The notes under the pieces are model-generated. The model was not told the origin of the DNA and did not search any database. It saw nothing but the letters and a program-made list of their open reading frames with translations. A DNA stretch of 64,000 bases from Streptomyces exfoliatus (GTDB taxonomy: Bacteria; Actinomycetota; Actinomycetes; Streptomycetales; Streptomycetaceae), in the NCBI RefSeq assembly GCF_000725545.1, contig NZ_JNZP01000007.1, forward strand, positions 1-64,000. Reading direction: 5' to 3'. The number at the start of each line of letters is the position of its first letter. Position 1 is the first letter of the stretch. A program made the translations under genes and the position numbers. Below, in pieces: positions 56,398 through 64,000 of the stretch.

Positions 56398-58035
56398 GCG
56401 GCGCACCACCTCCTCCACCCCCAGGACCCGTGCCACGGCGAACAGGTCGGGGCTGCGGGTGGCGCCCGTCAACGCGACCCGGACCACGTTCGCGACGTCC
56501 CTCGGCGGGCCCGCCCAGCGGCCCGGATCCCGGCGCCAGGCCGCCGTGTCCGGCGCGTAGCCGTGCCGCCCGGCGAGCTCGCGGAGCTCCGCGAGCCACC
56601 GCTCCGGCGTCCCGGCGCCCACCGCCTGCCGCACCGCCGCCGCGAAGTCGGCCGCGATCCGGCGTACGAGATCCGGGGCGAGGCCGCCGTAGCGGTCGTC
56701 GTCGGCGGCCGGCGGCGGACCGAAGAGCTCCGTGAAGAAGAAGCCGTAACGATCGCGGAAGCAGGACCAGCGGTCCAGGTCCTTCCGGGCCGGCGCGCCC
56801 TCGGGGCGGCCCGTGGCCACGGCGGCGAGCGCGAGCCCCCGGTGGCGGACGAGGACCGACGCCAGCTCCGGATCGTGCTCCTCCGCCCAGGCGAGGAGCT
56901 GGTCGTACAGCTCGTCCGCGGCGAGCGAGGCGATGAACTCCCGGCTCAGCGACTGCAGTTTGGGGAGGTCGAGGAGCGGGCCCGAAGGGCGCATCCCGTC
57001 GAGGCGGACGGGGGCGGCCAGCGCCTGGGACGTGGGGACGTCCATCAGCCGGATGTTGGCCAGACCTCGCAGGTAGTGCCGTACCGCGGCCGGTGGATAG
57101 CCGGCGGTCAGGTAGTAGTCCACCGACGCCTCGGGGTCCTTGCGCTTGCTGAGCTTGCGACGCGAGGGCCCCTCGGCCTTCATCAGCGGCGCGAGATGCG
57201 CGTACGCGGGCGGCTCGAAGCCGAGTGCCGTGTGCAGCTGCAGATGGACCGGCGTCGACGAGAGCCACTCCTCGCCGCGCACCACGAGCGACACCCGCAT
57301 CAGGCGATCGTCCACGACATGCGCGAAGTGGTAGGTCGGCAGCGGGAGTTCCTCCCGCGAGGACTTGAGCAGCACGATGTCGTTGCCGTTGTCCCGCATG
57401 GTGACGGAGCCGCGGATGCGGTCCGCGAAACGGACCCGGCCGGGGAACTCGTACGGGCAGCGGAACCGCACCACGTACGGTTCGCCCGCCGCGAGCCGAC
57501 GCGCCACCTCCTCGGGGGCGGCCGTCCGGCACGGCGCCCACCGGCCGTAGTAGCCCAGCGGCGATCGGCCCGCGCGCTGCTCCTCCGCGCTCCGGGCGAG
57601 CCGGTCCTTCGCGCAGAAGCAGGGATACGCGCGGCCCCGGCGCAGCAGCTCCCGCACATGGCTGAGATAGACGTCCCGGCGCTCCGACTGGAGGTACGGG
57701 CCCCAATCGCCGTCCCCGGCGGTCCCGCCCTCGTCGGGGGCGAGCCCGAAGGCGCCGAGGAGGCGTGAGAACTCCTCCGCCGCCCCCGCCACCCGGCGCG
57801 AGCGGTCGGTGTCCTCGACGCGCAGCACGTGCACGCCGCCCGACTGGTGGGCCAGGGCGCGCGCCACGGCCGCCGTGTAGAGACCGCCGATGTGCAGATG
57901 TCCGGTGGGGCTCGGGGCGAAGCGCGTCACCTCGGCACCCGCCGGAAGGGCGCGCGGCCGGAACCGCCGCTCCCAGTCGGCCGGTTCGGGGAGATCGGGC
58001 GGGAACATCGCGTTGATGACGGACAGGTCGAGCAC
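56377..58035 (-). CDS. gltX: Second, divergent glutamyl-tRNA synthetase
   Basis: 552 residues, class I aminoacyl-tRNA synthetase. HIGH-type motif PSPTGHLHIGG (residues about 41-51), LRVEDTDRSR, a C-x-C...C element (CFCAKDR ... APCR) like the zinc site of bacterial GluRS, and the KMSKS-type KLSKRKD. The housekeeping gltX of Streptomyces lies elsewhere, so this should be a paralogue, possibly drug-resistant or serving a specialised Glu-tRNA use. It is longer than the usual 490 residues and divergent around LLGAFGLAPDEGG. GTG at 58035 has AGGAGGG 8 nt upstream. Confidence 0.85.
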   Translation of the reverse strand: MLDLSVINAMFPPDLPEPADWERRFRPRALPAGAEVTRFAPSPTGHLHIGGLYTAAVARALAHQSGGVHVLRVEDTDRSRRVAGAAEEFSRLLGAFGLAPDEGGTAGDGDWGPYLQSERRDVYLSHVRELLRRGRAYPCFCAKDRLARSAEEQRAGRSPLGYYGRWAPCRTAAPEEVARRLAAGEPYVVRFRCPYEFPGRVRFADRIRGSVTMRDNGNDIVLLKSSREELPLPTYHFAHVVDDRLMRVSLVVRGEEWLSSTPVHLQLHTALGFEPPAYAHLAPLMKAEGPSRRKLSKRKDPEASVDYYLTAGYPPAAVRHYLRGLANIRLMDVPTSQALAAPVRLDGMRPSGPLLDLPKLQSLSREFIASLAADELYDQLLAWAEEHDPELASVLVRHRGLALAAVATGRPEGAPARKDLDRWSCFRDRYGFFFTELFGPPPAADDDRYGGLAPDLVRRIAADFAAAVRQAVGAGTPERWLAELRELAGRHGYAPDTAAWRRDPGRWAGPPRDVANVVRVALTGATRSPDLFAVARVLGVEEVVRRLTAVAG

Positions 58036-58229
58036 GGTGGACTCCCTCCTGGGGTTCCTGCGGAGATCCACGGTAGGCAGGTGACCGGCCGATTCGAGCG
58101 GACCGGGGGCCCGAGGCTGCGGAACCCCGAACCCTCTTCGGCGTCGACCGCTGCGAGCGGGACGGCCGGTCAGTAGCGTCGGCGGGACGGATCGACAGGA
58201 CGTACGCGGATCAGCGACTCGGGGGGACC

Positions 58230-59474
58230 ATGGGCGGCACGCGCGCGGTGGCCCTGCTCGCCCTCGGCTCCTTCGCCATGGGGACCGACGCCTACGCGAT
58301 GGCGGGACTCCTCCCCGCCATCGGCGCCGACCTGCACGTCTCCGTCTCCCTCGCCGGCCAGTCCGTCACCGCCTTCACCCTCTGCTACGCCCTGGCGGCG
58401 CCCCTGTTCTCGGCCGTCCTCGCCCGCTGGGGCACCCGTACCGTCCTGGTGACCGCCCTCGTGGTCTTCGTCCTCGCCAACGCCGGGACCGCGCTCACCG
58501 GTTCGTACGCCGGGCTTCTCGGCACCCGCGCCCTCGCCGGGGCCGCGGCGGGCCTCTTCACCCCGGCGGCGGCCACCGCCGCCGTCGCGCTCGTCCCGCC
58601 CGAGCGGCGCGGCCGGGCCCTCGGCCTGGTCCTCGGCGGGATGAGCGCGGGCACCGTCCTCGGCGTGCCGCTCGGACTGCTCGTCGCGGCCGCCCACGGC
58701 TGGCGGGCGGCTCTCTGGCTGATCACCGCACTCGGCGTGGCCGCACTGCTCGGCGTCGCCGGCGCCCTCCCCCCGGTCCGGGGAGCTGCCGCGCCCTCGC
58801 TGCGGGCCAGGTTCGGCGCCCTCGCCCGGCCCCGGGTGGCCGTGGTCGTCGCCGTCACCTTCACCCAGACCGTCGCCGGCCTCGGGCTGTACACCTATCT
58901 GGAGCCGGTCCTGCACCGCGTCGCCGGCATCGGGAGCGTGGTGCCGTACCTGTGGGTCTGGGGCATCGGCGGCGTCTGCGGCAGCCTCCTCGCCGGCACC
59001 CTCGTCGACCGGACGGGCAAGCCCGCCCTGCTCGCCGTCGCCCTGCTCGGCACCCTCGGCGGCGCCCTGGCCCTGCTGCCGTGGGCCGGCGCCGTACCCG
59101 GACTCGTCCTGCTGCCCCTCGTGGTCTGGGGCGCGGTCGGCTGGGCCTTCGTCGTGCCGCAGCAGCACCGGCTCCTCGGCCCGGACGCCCAGGGGGGCGC
59201 GGCCGCCGTCGGCCTCAACAGCTCCGCCACCTACCTGGGCGGCGCCGTCGGCTCCGCGCTCGGCGGCCTCGCCCTCGCCCACGGGCTCGATGCAGGCCGG
59301 CTCCCGCTCCTGGCCGCCGGGGTCGCGTGCGCGGGAGTCCTCCTCCATCTCACGGCCGTGCCCGCGCTCGCCCGGCGCGAGGCCAGGACCGGCCGGCCCA
59401 CCACGGAACACGCCCACGGGGCCGGAGCCGCGGACGCGACCGCGGCCGGGGCCCCGGAAAGGAACGCCCCATGA
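58230..59474 (+). CDS. MFS efflux transporter (AraJ/DHA1-like)
   Basis: 414 residues, twelve membrane helices. GSFAMGTDAYAMAGLLPAIG at the first helix and the A-loop RWGTRT are typical of the AraJ/sugar or drug-proton antiporter group. A TAGCGT -10-like element is at 58174-58179; GGGGGGA precedes the ATG by 3-4 nt. It overlaps the next gene by 4 nt, so transporter and oxidoreductase are coexpressed. Export substrate unknown. Confidence 0.88.
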   Translation: MGGTRAVALLALGSFAMGTDAYAMAGLLPAIGADLHVSVSLAGQSVTAFTLCYALAAPLFSAVLARWGTRTVLVTALVVFVLANAGTALTGSYAGLLGTRALAGAAAGLFTPAAATAAVALVPPERRGRALGLVLGGMSAGTVLGVPLGLLVAAAHGWRAALWLITALGVAALLGVAGALPPVRGAAAPSLRARFGALARPRVAVVVAVTFTQTVAGLGLYTYLEPVLHRVAGIGSVVPYLWVWGIGGVCGSLLAGTLVDRTGKPALLAVALLGTLGGALALLPWAGAVPGLVLLPLVVWGAVGWAFVVPQQHRLLGPDAQGGAAAVGLNSSATYLGGAVGSALGGLALAHGLDAGRLPLLAAGVACAGVLLHLTAVPALARREARTGRPTTEHAHGAGAADATAAGAPERNAP

Positions 59475-60388
59475 AGTTCGGCGTCAATCTGCCCAACTAC
59501 GGGCCGGAGGCCACCCCCGACGCGCTCGCCGACTGGGCGCTGCGGGTCGAGTCGATGGGCTACCACTACGCCATGGTCTCCGACCACGTGGCGCTCACCC
59601 CGGACGTGCAGCACCTGTTCCCCGCCCCGTTCTACGACCCCCTCGCGACCCTCGCCTGGCTCGCCGGGGTCACCAGGACCGTCGGCCTCGGCACGACGGT
59701 GACGATCCTCCCGTACCGCCATCCCGTGCACACCGCACGGGTCGCCGCCAACATCGACCGGTTCAGCAACGGCCGGCTCGTCTTCGGCGCGGCGGCCGGC
59801 TGGGCGGCGGGGGAGTTCGCCGCACTCGGCGTCCCGTACCGCAGGCGCGGCGCGATCAGTGACGAGTACCTCGCCGCGATCAAGGCCTGCTGGGCGGACG
59901 AGGTCGCCTCCTTCGACGGCGCCCACGTCTCCTTCCGCGACCTGCACACCGGACCGCTTCCCGTGCAGCGGCCGGGCCCGCCCGTGTGGGTCGGCGGACA
60001 CAGCCACGGCGCGCTCCGCCGGGCCGTCCGCCTCGGCGACGCCTGGCACCCCACGTCCGTCACCGGTGACTGGCTCATCGGCGTCGGCCTTCCGGCGCTC
60101 CGCCGGGTCGCCGAGGAACAGGAACTGCCCGTGCCCGACGTCTGCCCCCGCATCAAACTCCGGCTCACGTCACGCCCCTTGGGGCACGGGCGGCTCCTCG
60201 GCGAGGGCACGCGGGACCAGATCGCCGACGACCTCGGACTGCTCCAGGACCTGGGCGCGCGGGCCGTCGTCCTCGACCCCACCTACCCGGGCGACCGGCG
60301 GGAGCCGGGCCGCACCGCCCGCGACCTCGACGTGCTGGAGACACTGGTCAAGGAGGTCATCGACGTGGACGCCGGCTGCGTACGATGA
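59471..60388 (+). CDS. LLM-class flavin-dependent oxidoreductase
   Basis: 305 residues, luciferase-like TIM barrel using F420 or FMN. Family patterns: MKFGVNLPNYG, ESMGYHYAMVSDHVALTP, GLGTTVTILPYRHPVHTAR, RLVFGAAAGWAAGEFAALG and PVWVGGHSHGALRRAVRLGDAWHP. The ATG overlaps the MFS stop. Substrate unknown; the LysR regulator downstream may control the pair. Confidence 0.88.
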   Translation: MKFGVNLPNYGPEATPDALADWALRVESMGYHYAMVSDHVALTPDVQHLFPAPFYDPLATLAWLAGVTRTVGLGTTVTILPYRHPVHTARVAANIDRFSNGRLVFGAAAGWAAGEFAALGVPYRRRGAISDEYLAAIKACWADEVASFDGAHVSFRDLHTGPLPVQRPGPPVWVGGHSHGALRRAVRLGDAWHPTSVTGDWLIGVGLPALRRVAEEQELPVPDVCPRIKLRLTSRPLGHGRLLGEGTRDQIADDLGLLQDLGARAVVLDPTYPGDRREPGRTARDLDVLETLVKEVIDVDAGCVR

Positions 60389-60437
60389 CCGGACGGCGGC
60401 AGCGGGAGCGGCACGGCAGGGTACGGGGGCAGGCGAC

Positions 60438-61388
60438 ATGACCGATCCGGACCTGCGGAAGCTGCGGGTGCTGAGGGAACTCAGCGAGCGCGGCACCGTC
60501 AGCGCGGCCGCCCGCGCCCTCCACCTCACCCCGCAGGCCGTCTCGCAGCAGATCAGCGCCCTCGGGCGGGAGTTGGGCGTCCCCCTCACCGAACCGTCCG
60601 GGCGTCGGCTGCGGCTCACGGCGGCGGCACGGATCGTGCTCCGGCACGCCGACGTCGTCTTCACCCAGGTCGAGCAGCTCCGCGCGGAACTCGCCGCCCA
60701 CCGGGGCGGCGAGCGTGGCGAGGTGGCGATCGCCGGATTCTCCACGACCCTCTCGGCGCTGATCCTGCCCGCCGTGGCCCGGCTGCGCGAGACCCGGCCG
60801 CTGCTGCGGACCTCGCTCGCCGAGGTCGACCCGCCGGAGAGCTTCTCCCTGCTGCACCGCGGCGAGGCGGACGTGGTCATCTCCGCCGACACCGCCCGCG
60901 CCTTGGACACGGCCCGCGCCCCGGGCACGGCGGCGCAGGACGGCCGCCCCGACGGCCGGTTCCACCGGGTCCCGCTCTGCGACGACCCCTTCGACATCGC
61001 CCTGCCGGAAGGCCACCGGCTCCTGGACGGCGAGCGGCTCGTCCTCGCCGACCTCGCCGACGAGACCTGGATCTTCGCCACCACGGGCCTCTGTCACGAC
61101 ATCGGGGTGGCCGCGTGCACGGCGGCCGGGTTCACCCCGCAGGCCTCCCACGCCATCGGCGACTGGGACGCCACGCTCGCGGCGGTACGGCTCGGCCTGG
61201 GGGTCGCGCTGGTGCCACGGCTCGCCAAGCCGGCGCCGCGGCCCGAAGTGACGATCCGCGCGTTCAGCGAGCTGGCGCCCTCGCGCACGGTCTTCGCCGC
61301 CGTACGCGAGGGCAGCCAGACCTCCCCGGAGATCGCCGCCGTCCTGGACGCGCTCCGCACCGCGGCCACGGCGGCCGTCGCGGGCTGA
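60438..61388 (+). CDS. LysR-family transcriptional regulator
   Basis: 316 residues: N-terminal HTH (LRELSERGTVSAAARALHLT, QAVSQQISALGRELG) and a periplasmic-binding-like effector domain. Lies 49 nt after the LLM gene on the same strand, so it is probably in the same transcript, unlike the usual divergent LysR layout. Followed by 30-bp repeats and a long palindrome. The binding target is not known. Confidence 0.88.
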   Translation: MTDPDLRKLRVLRELSERGTVSAAARALHLTPQAVSQQISALGRELGVPLTEPSGRRLRLTAAARIVLRHADVVFTQVEQLRAELAAHRGGERGEVAIAGFSTTLSALILPAVARLRETRPLLRTSLAEVDPPESFSLLHRGEADVVISADTARALDTARAPGTAAQDGRPDGRFHRVPLCDDPFDIALPEGHRLLDGERLVLADLADETWIFATTGLCHDIGVAACTAAGFTPQASHAIGDWDATLAAVRLGLGVALVPRLAKPAPRPEVTIRAFSELAPSRTVFAAVREGSQTSPEIAAVLDALRTAATAAVAG

Positions 61389-61470
61389 CCAGGCGGAGCG
61401 ATTCGCCCGCCCGGCTGACCAGGCAGAGCGATTCGCACGCCCGGCTGACCAGGCGGAACGCGATTCGCCA
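61384..61470. repeat. Three tandem 30-bp units after the LysR gene
   Basis: GCTGACCAGGCGGAGCGATT followed by CGCCCGCCCG at 61384, 61414 and (with a CG insertion and decay) 61444. The first unit includes the LysR stop codon. Confidence 0.88.
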
Positions 61471-61500
61471 CGGCTCGTGGACGGTACCGTCCACAAGCCG
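61471..61500. promoter_or_regulatory. Long palindrome upstream of the EamA gene
   Basis: GTGGACGGTACCGTCCAC (61477-61494) is a perfect 18-bp palindrome; with one mismatch it extends to CGGCT/AGCCG. It follows the 30-bp repeats. It could be a terminator of the LysR unit (no T run) or an operator for the EamA gene, 105 nt downstream. Confidence 0.7.
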
Positions 61501-61605
61501 TTGCTGGACCGGCCCGGCCGCCGGTGCGAGGCTCGAACCCGTACCGCGGACCGCCCCGCGCACCCCCTGCTTCTCCCCCTTCTCTCCTCCTGGAGCGGAA
61601 CACCC

Positions 61606-62544
61606 ATGTCCAAAGCCACGTACACGCGGCTGGCCGCGCTGAGCCTCATCTGGGGCTCCGTCTTCCTGTGGATCAAGATCGCCGGGTACGGCTTCTCACC
61701 CGTGCAGATGGTGCTGATCCGGCTCGCCCTCGGCGCCGTCGTCATCCTCGCCATCGGGTACGCCAAGGGCCTCCGACTGCCCAAGGATCCGGCCACCTGG
61801 GGCCATCTGACCGTCGCCGCCCTCCTCGGCAACGCCGTCCCGTGGACCCTGTACGCCCAGGGGGAGATCGCCGGATCGAGCAGCGTCGCCGCCGTGGTCA
61901 ACGGCAGCGCGCCGATCTGGACCCTGGCCGCCGCCCTGCTCCTCGGCCAGGAGAAGAAGGTCTCCGGCTTCAAGGCGGGCGGGGTGCTGCTCGGCCTCGG
62001 TGGCACCGCGCTCATCGCCTCTCCCTGGAACTCCGCCTCCGCCGGGACCGGTTGGAGCATCCTCTGCTTCGTCCTCGGCTCCATCAGCTTCGGCGCCAGC
62101 TTCGCGTACATGGGCAAATTCCTCGTCGGCAAGGGCGTCCCGCCCCTGATGCTCGCGGGCGGGCAGCTCGGCGCCGCCACCGTGCTGCTCCTGGCCGCCT
62201 TCCCGTTCCTGGGACTCCAGACCGTCACCTGGCGCACCGACTCGGTGATCTCCGTCCTCGTCCTCGGCGTGGTCTGCACCGGCTTCGCCGCGCTTCTCAA
62301 CTTCGAGCTGATCATCAAGGACGGGCCCACGGTCGCCTCCACCGTCACCTACCTGATGACCGCGGTGGCCGTCGTCCTCGGCGCCGTCGTGCTGAACGAG
62401 CCGCTCGGCTGGACCGTGTGGCTCGGGGCGGTGGCGGTCCTCGCGGCCACCGGTCTGCTCCGGCGCAAGCCGCGCCCCGCACCCGAGCCGCAGCCCCCGG
62501 CCGCCTCCGTACCGGCCGCGGTGGCGGCCGATCGGAGCCGATAG
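61606..62544 (+). CDS. EamA/DMT-family transporter (RhaT-like)
   Basis: 312 residues with ten membrane helices in two EamA halves; the second half begins near GTGWSILCFVLGSISFGA. Patterns SLIWGSVFLWIKIAGYGFSP and GNAVPWTLYAQGEIAGSS are typical of drug/metabolite exporters. Pro/Ala-rich tail. The ATG at 61606 has GGAG 11 nt upstream; the in-frame extension from 61477 runs through the palindrome and is rejected. Substrate unknown. Confidence 0.88.
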   Translation: MSKATYTRLAALSLIWGSVFLWIKIAGYGFSPVQMVLIRLALGAVVILAIGYAKGLRLPKDPATWGHLTVAALLGNAVPWTLYAQGEIAGSSSVAAVVNGSAPIWTLAAALLLGQEKKVSGFKAGGVLLGLGGTALIASPWNSASAGTGWSILCFVLGSISFGASFAYMGKFLVGKGVPPLMLAGGQLGAATVLLLAAFPFLGLQTVTWRTDSVISVLVLGVVCTGFAALLNFELIIKDGPTVASTVTYLMTAVAVVLGAVVLNEPLGWTVWLGAVAVLAATGLLRRKPRPAPEPQPPAASVPAAVAADRSR

Positions 62545-62579
62545 CCGGCCACCGTCGAAAATCGGCACCGCAAGGCGAT

Positions 62580-62604
62580 ACCCGGCCGTTTTCGGCGGCC
62601 GGGT
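62580..62604 (+). terminator. Hairpin terminator of the EamA gene
   Basis: ACCCGGCCG / CGGCCGGGT, 9-bp stem, 7-nt TTTTCGG loop, 35 nt beyond the stop. Confidence 0.7.
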
Positions 62605-62655
62605 GCGCGCCATTCCCTCGGAAATGCCGGGCGGTCGGCCGCAACATTGTGTTCA

Positions 62656-62684
62656 TTAATGGTACGGGTGACGGATGGTAGCGT
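62656..62684 (+). promoter_or_regulatory. Putative promoter of the YCII-LuxR regulator
   Basis: TTAATG (62656-62661), 17-nt spacer, TAGCGT (62679-62684), about 40 nt before the GTG. The surrounding 60 nt are lower in GC than the genes. Confidence 0.45.
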
Positions 62685-62723
62685 CATATACGGAAACACC
62701 CGGCCTTTGTGGGGGAGTCGTAC

Positions 62724-63299
62724 GTGCCTTTTGTCGTCGAACTCGTCTTCCGTGGAAATGAGACGGACCGGTTGAGTTTCGGAGAGGCTCACCGGACCTA
62801 CTGGAAAAGGATGGCCGCGCACGGCATCCTGCTCGGCGGCGGTCCCTGGCGGGACGGCAGCGGGGAACTCCTGGTCTGTGAGGCCCGCGACCGCCGCGCA
62901 CTCTTACGGGTCCTGTACGCCGACCCGTACGCGCAGGCCCACCTCATCGGAGAGGTACGGGTCAGGGAATGGAACGCGACCATGGGGCAGGCGGTGCTCG
63001 CGGGCCTGGAGCGGACCACCGGCGGGGCCGGGACCCACGAGCGAATACGTCGGGGCGTCCCGGCGCCCGTCGCACCGCTCGCCCCGCCGAGCACCCGTGA
63101 GGGGCTGACCGCCCACGAGCGGCGCATCGCCACGATGATGCTCGACGGTCTGACCAACCGCCAGATCGCGGACTCCTTCACGGTGTCGACCCGGGCCGTG
63201 GAGCTGCACATCACCCGCATCTACCGCAAGCTCGACATCCGACGCCGCGCCCAACTGGCCGCTGCCATCGGCCGCTTCGAAGCCGCGCCGGCCCTCTGA
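62724..63299 (+). CDS. YCII-domain/LuxR-HTH fusion regulator with a TTA codon
   Basis: 191 residues. Residues 1-95 are a YCII-related domain (VPFVVELVF, EAHRTYWKRMAAHGILLGGG, DPYAQAHLIGEVRVREW), a small ferredoxin-like fold normally found as a stand-alone enzyme-like protein. Residues about 125-190 are a LuxR-type HTH (LTAHERRIATMMLDGLTNRQ, VELHITRIYRKLDI). Codon 61 is TTA, the rare bldA-dependent leucine codon, which suggests developmental control of translation. The GTG at 62724 has GGGGAG 6 nt upstream; GTG 62709 in frame is the alternative. It may regulate the tautomerase gene 39 nt downstream. Confidence 0.85.
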   Translation: MPFVVELVFRGNETDRLSFGEAHRTYWKRMAAHGILLGGGPWRDGSGELLVCEARDRRALLRVLYADPYAQAHLIGEVRVREWNATMGQAVLAGLERTTGGAGTHERIRRGVPAPVAPLAPPSTREGLTAHERRIATMMLDGLTNRQIADSFTVSTRAVELHITRIYRKLDIRRRAQLAAAIGRFEAAPAL

Positions 63300-63338
63300 C
63301 CGGTCCGCCACACCACACGCACACGATGGGGAGTCACC

Positions 63339-63770
63339 ATGCCGCTGGTCGAGATAACCGTTCCCGAGGGCGCCCTCTCCGAGGCTGCGGCGCAGGTCCT
63401 GCAGCAGCGGGTCGCCGACTCCGTGCTGACGGCCATGGGGCTGCCGCACACGGATTTCTTCGCCTCCGCCACCTGGGTGTACGTCCGTGAGGCCGCCAAG
63501 GGGCTCGCGACCACCGGGGCCGGCACGCCCCCCGGGGTCCTGGTCGTGGTCACGCCCCTGGAGGGCTTCCTCACCCCCGAGCGCAACGAGACCCTCTCCG
63601 TGGAGATCACCCGGCAGGCGAGGGAGGCGACGGGCTCCGACGCCGTGGTCTGGGTCGTCGTCAACGAGATCCCGGAGGGGAACTGGGCCGTGAACGGCGC
63701 TCTCACCCGCCGGGCGAAGATCGACGAATTCGTGGCCGAAGCAGAAGCGGAAGCCGCCCGCGCCCACTGA
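63339..63770 (+). CDS. Tautomerase-family protein
   Basis: 143 residues. Begins MPLVEITVPEGALS, which supplies the catalytic N-terminal proline after Met removal, as in 4-oxalocrotonate tautomerase and cis-CaaD relatives; the longer chain suggests two beta-alpha-beta units in one protein. GDSRGEI-type arginines are not obvious, so substrate is open. GGGGAG 6 nt before the ATG. Followed by a strong terminator. Confidence 0.82.
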   Translation: MPLVEITVPEGALSEAAAQVLQQRVADSVLTAMGLPHTDFFASATWVYVREAAKGLATTGAGTPPGVLVVVTPLEGFLTPERNETLSVEITRQAREATGSDAVVWVVVNEIPEGNWAVNGALTRRAKIDEFVAEAEAEAARAH

Positions 63771-63785
63771 ATTCAGCTTTTCGGA

Positions 63786-63822
63786 GGCGCCGCACCGTAA
63801 TACGGTGCGGCGCCGTTCTTTT
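63786..63822 (+). terminator. Strong Rho-independent terminator after the tautomerase gene
   Basis: Perfect 14-bp arms GGCGCCGCACCGTA (63786-63799) and TACGGTGCGGCGCC (63801-63814), followed by GTTCTTTTT. 15 nt beyond the stop codon. Confidence 0.95.
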
Positions 63823-63936
63823 TGCGTGAATCCCGGTGCCGGATCAAGCCGCGGGTGCGGAATCCCGTATCGATGTACAGCCCGTCGGGATCGTACGGTG
63901 ATGTCAATGGCACCGACGGATGGGAGAGACTCGTTC

Positions 63937-64000
63937 ATGGCTCTGCATTCGGCGCCGCGACTCGGTGTGGTGGTTCCTTCGGGAAACGCCGCGGCCGAAC
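63937..64000 (+). CDS. Start of an Asp/Glu racemase or maleate isomerase-like gene (cut by window end)
   Basis: Only 21 residues are visible: MALHSAPRLGVVVPSGNAAA and on. The LGVVVPSGN segment resembles the N-terminal strand and loop of maleate cis-trans isomerases and Asp/Glu racemases (RxGxIVPSSN). GGGAGAG lies about 9 nt before this ATG; an in-frame ATG at 63907 is the alternative start. The 166-nt gap before it holds the terminator at 63786-63822. Confidence 0.5.
   Translation, partial: MALHSAPRLGVVVPSGNAAAE

Noticed and set aside
61384..61470. Possible CRISPR array
   Set aside because: Units are contiguous with no spacers and no cas genes are near.

Overview
The window is high-GC actinobacterial chromosome, almost certainly Streptomyces. 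The evidence is strong third-position G/C bias, many GTG starts, a TTA (bldA-type) codon, and a gene order that matches, from memory, the S. coelicolor SCO5747-SCO5780 neighbourhood. No searches were run; family names rest on motifs, lengths and remembered synteny.

Layout. 1-0.3 kb: the end of an rRNA operon (3' part of 5S rRNA), tRNA-Thr(GGT) and terminators. 0.3-9.6 kb: the osmoadaptation locus osaC (anti-sigma kinase/PAS/GAF/PP2C), osaA (hybrid histidine kinase with a ten-fold 276-bp HAMP repeat) and osaB. 9.7-17.5 kb: a cell-division/housekeeping run of ftsK, a RodZ-like gene, rimO, pgsA, cinA, clgR and a small membrane protein. 17.4-24 kb: SDR, Nei-type glycosylase and Lhr helicase on the minus strand. 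24-27.7 kb: azlCD, a toroid-fold protein, a DUF3046 protein and an AI-2E family permease. 27.7-31.9 kb: a minus-strand set of NarL-type histidine kinase and regulator followed by a divergent cytochrome bd-like pair. 32-35.6 kb: a small membrane protein and two divergent IucA/IucC siderophore synthetases. 35.6-39 kb: a SUKH/SMI1 protein, recA and recX. 39-42 kb: rhodanese and cysteine dioxygenase behind a Cys-rich leader peptide, then an FAD monooxygenase. 42-49 kb: the glutamate uptake operon gluABCD with its divergent two-component system gluR-gluK, then a TAXI binding protein.

49-56.3 kb looks like an accessory island. Three tandem secreted seven-bladed RCC1 propellers face a divergent row of three more secreted proteins. 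Two of these share a domain that resembles a beta-pore-forming (aerolysin/ETX-MTX2-like) fold, and one of the two carries an N-terminal galactose-binding-like module. This is the best candidate here for an undescribed exported system. 56.4-64 kb holds a second glutamyl-tRNA synthetase, an MFS-LLM oxidoreductase-LysR group, an EamA exporter, a YCII-LuxR fusion regulator with a TTA codon, a tautomerase and the start of a racemase/maleate-isomerase-like gene cut by the window end.

Regulatory DNA is unusually readable. Two matches to the DNA-damage promoter RecA_NDp (PafBC type; TTGTCAGTG, 8-nt gap, -10) sit in front of recA and lhr. recA also has an SOS-type box. A set of genes shows a -10 element (TANNNT-like) only 6-7 nt before the start codon without a Shine-Dalgarno, the signature of leaderless mRNAs. 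The cysteine dioxygenase gene is preceded by a 28-codon leader ending in three Cys codons, itself apparently leaderless, followed by a hairpin.
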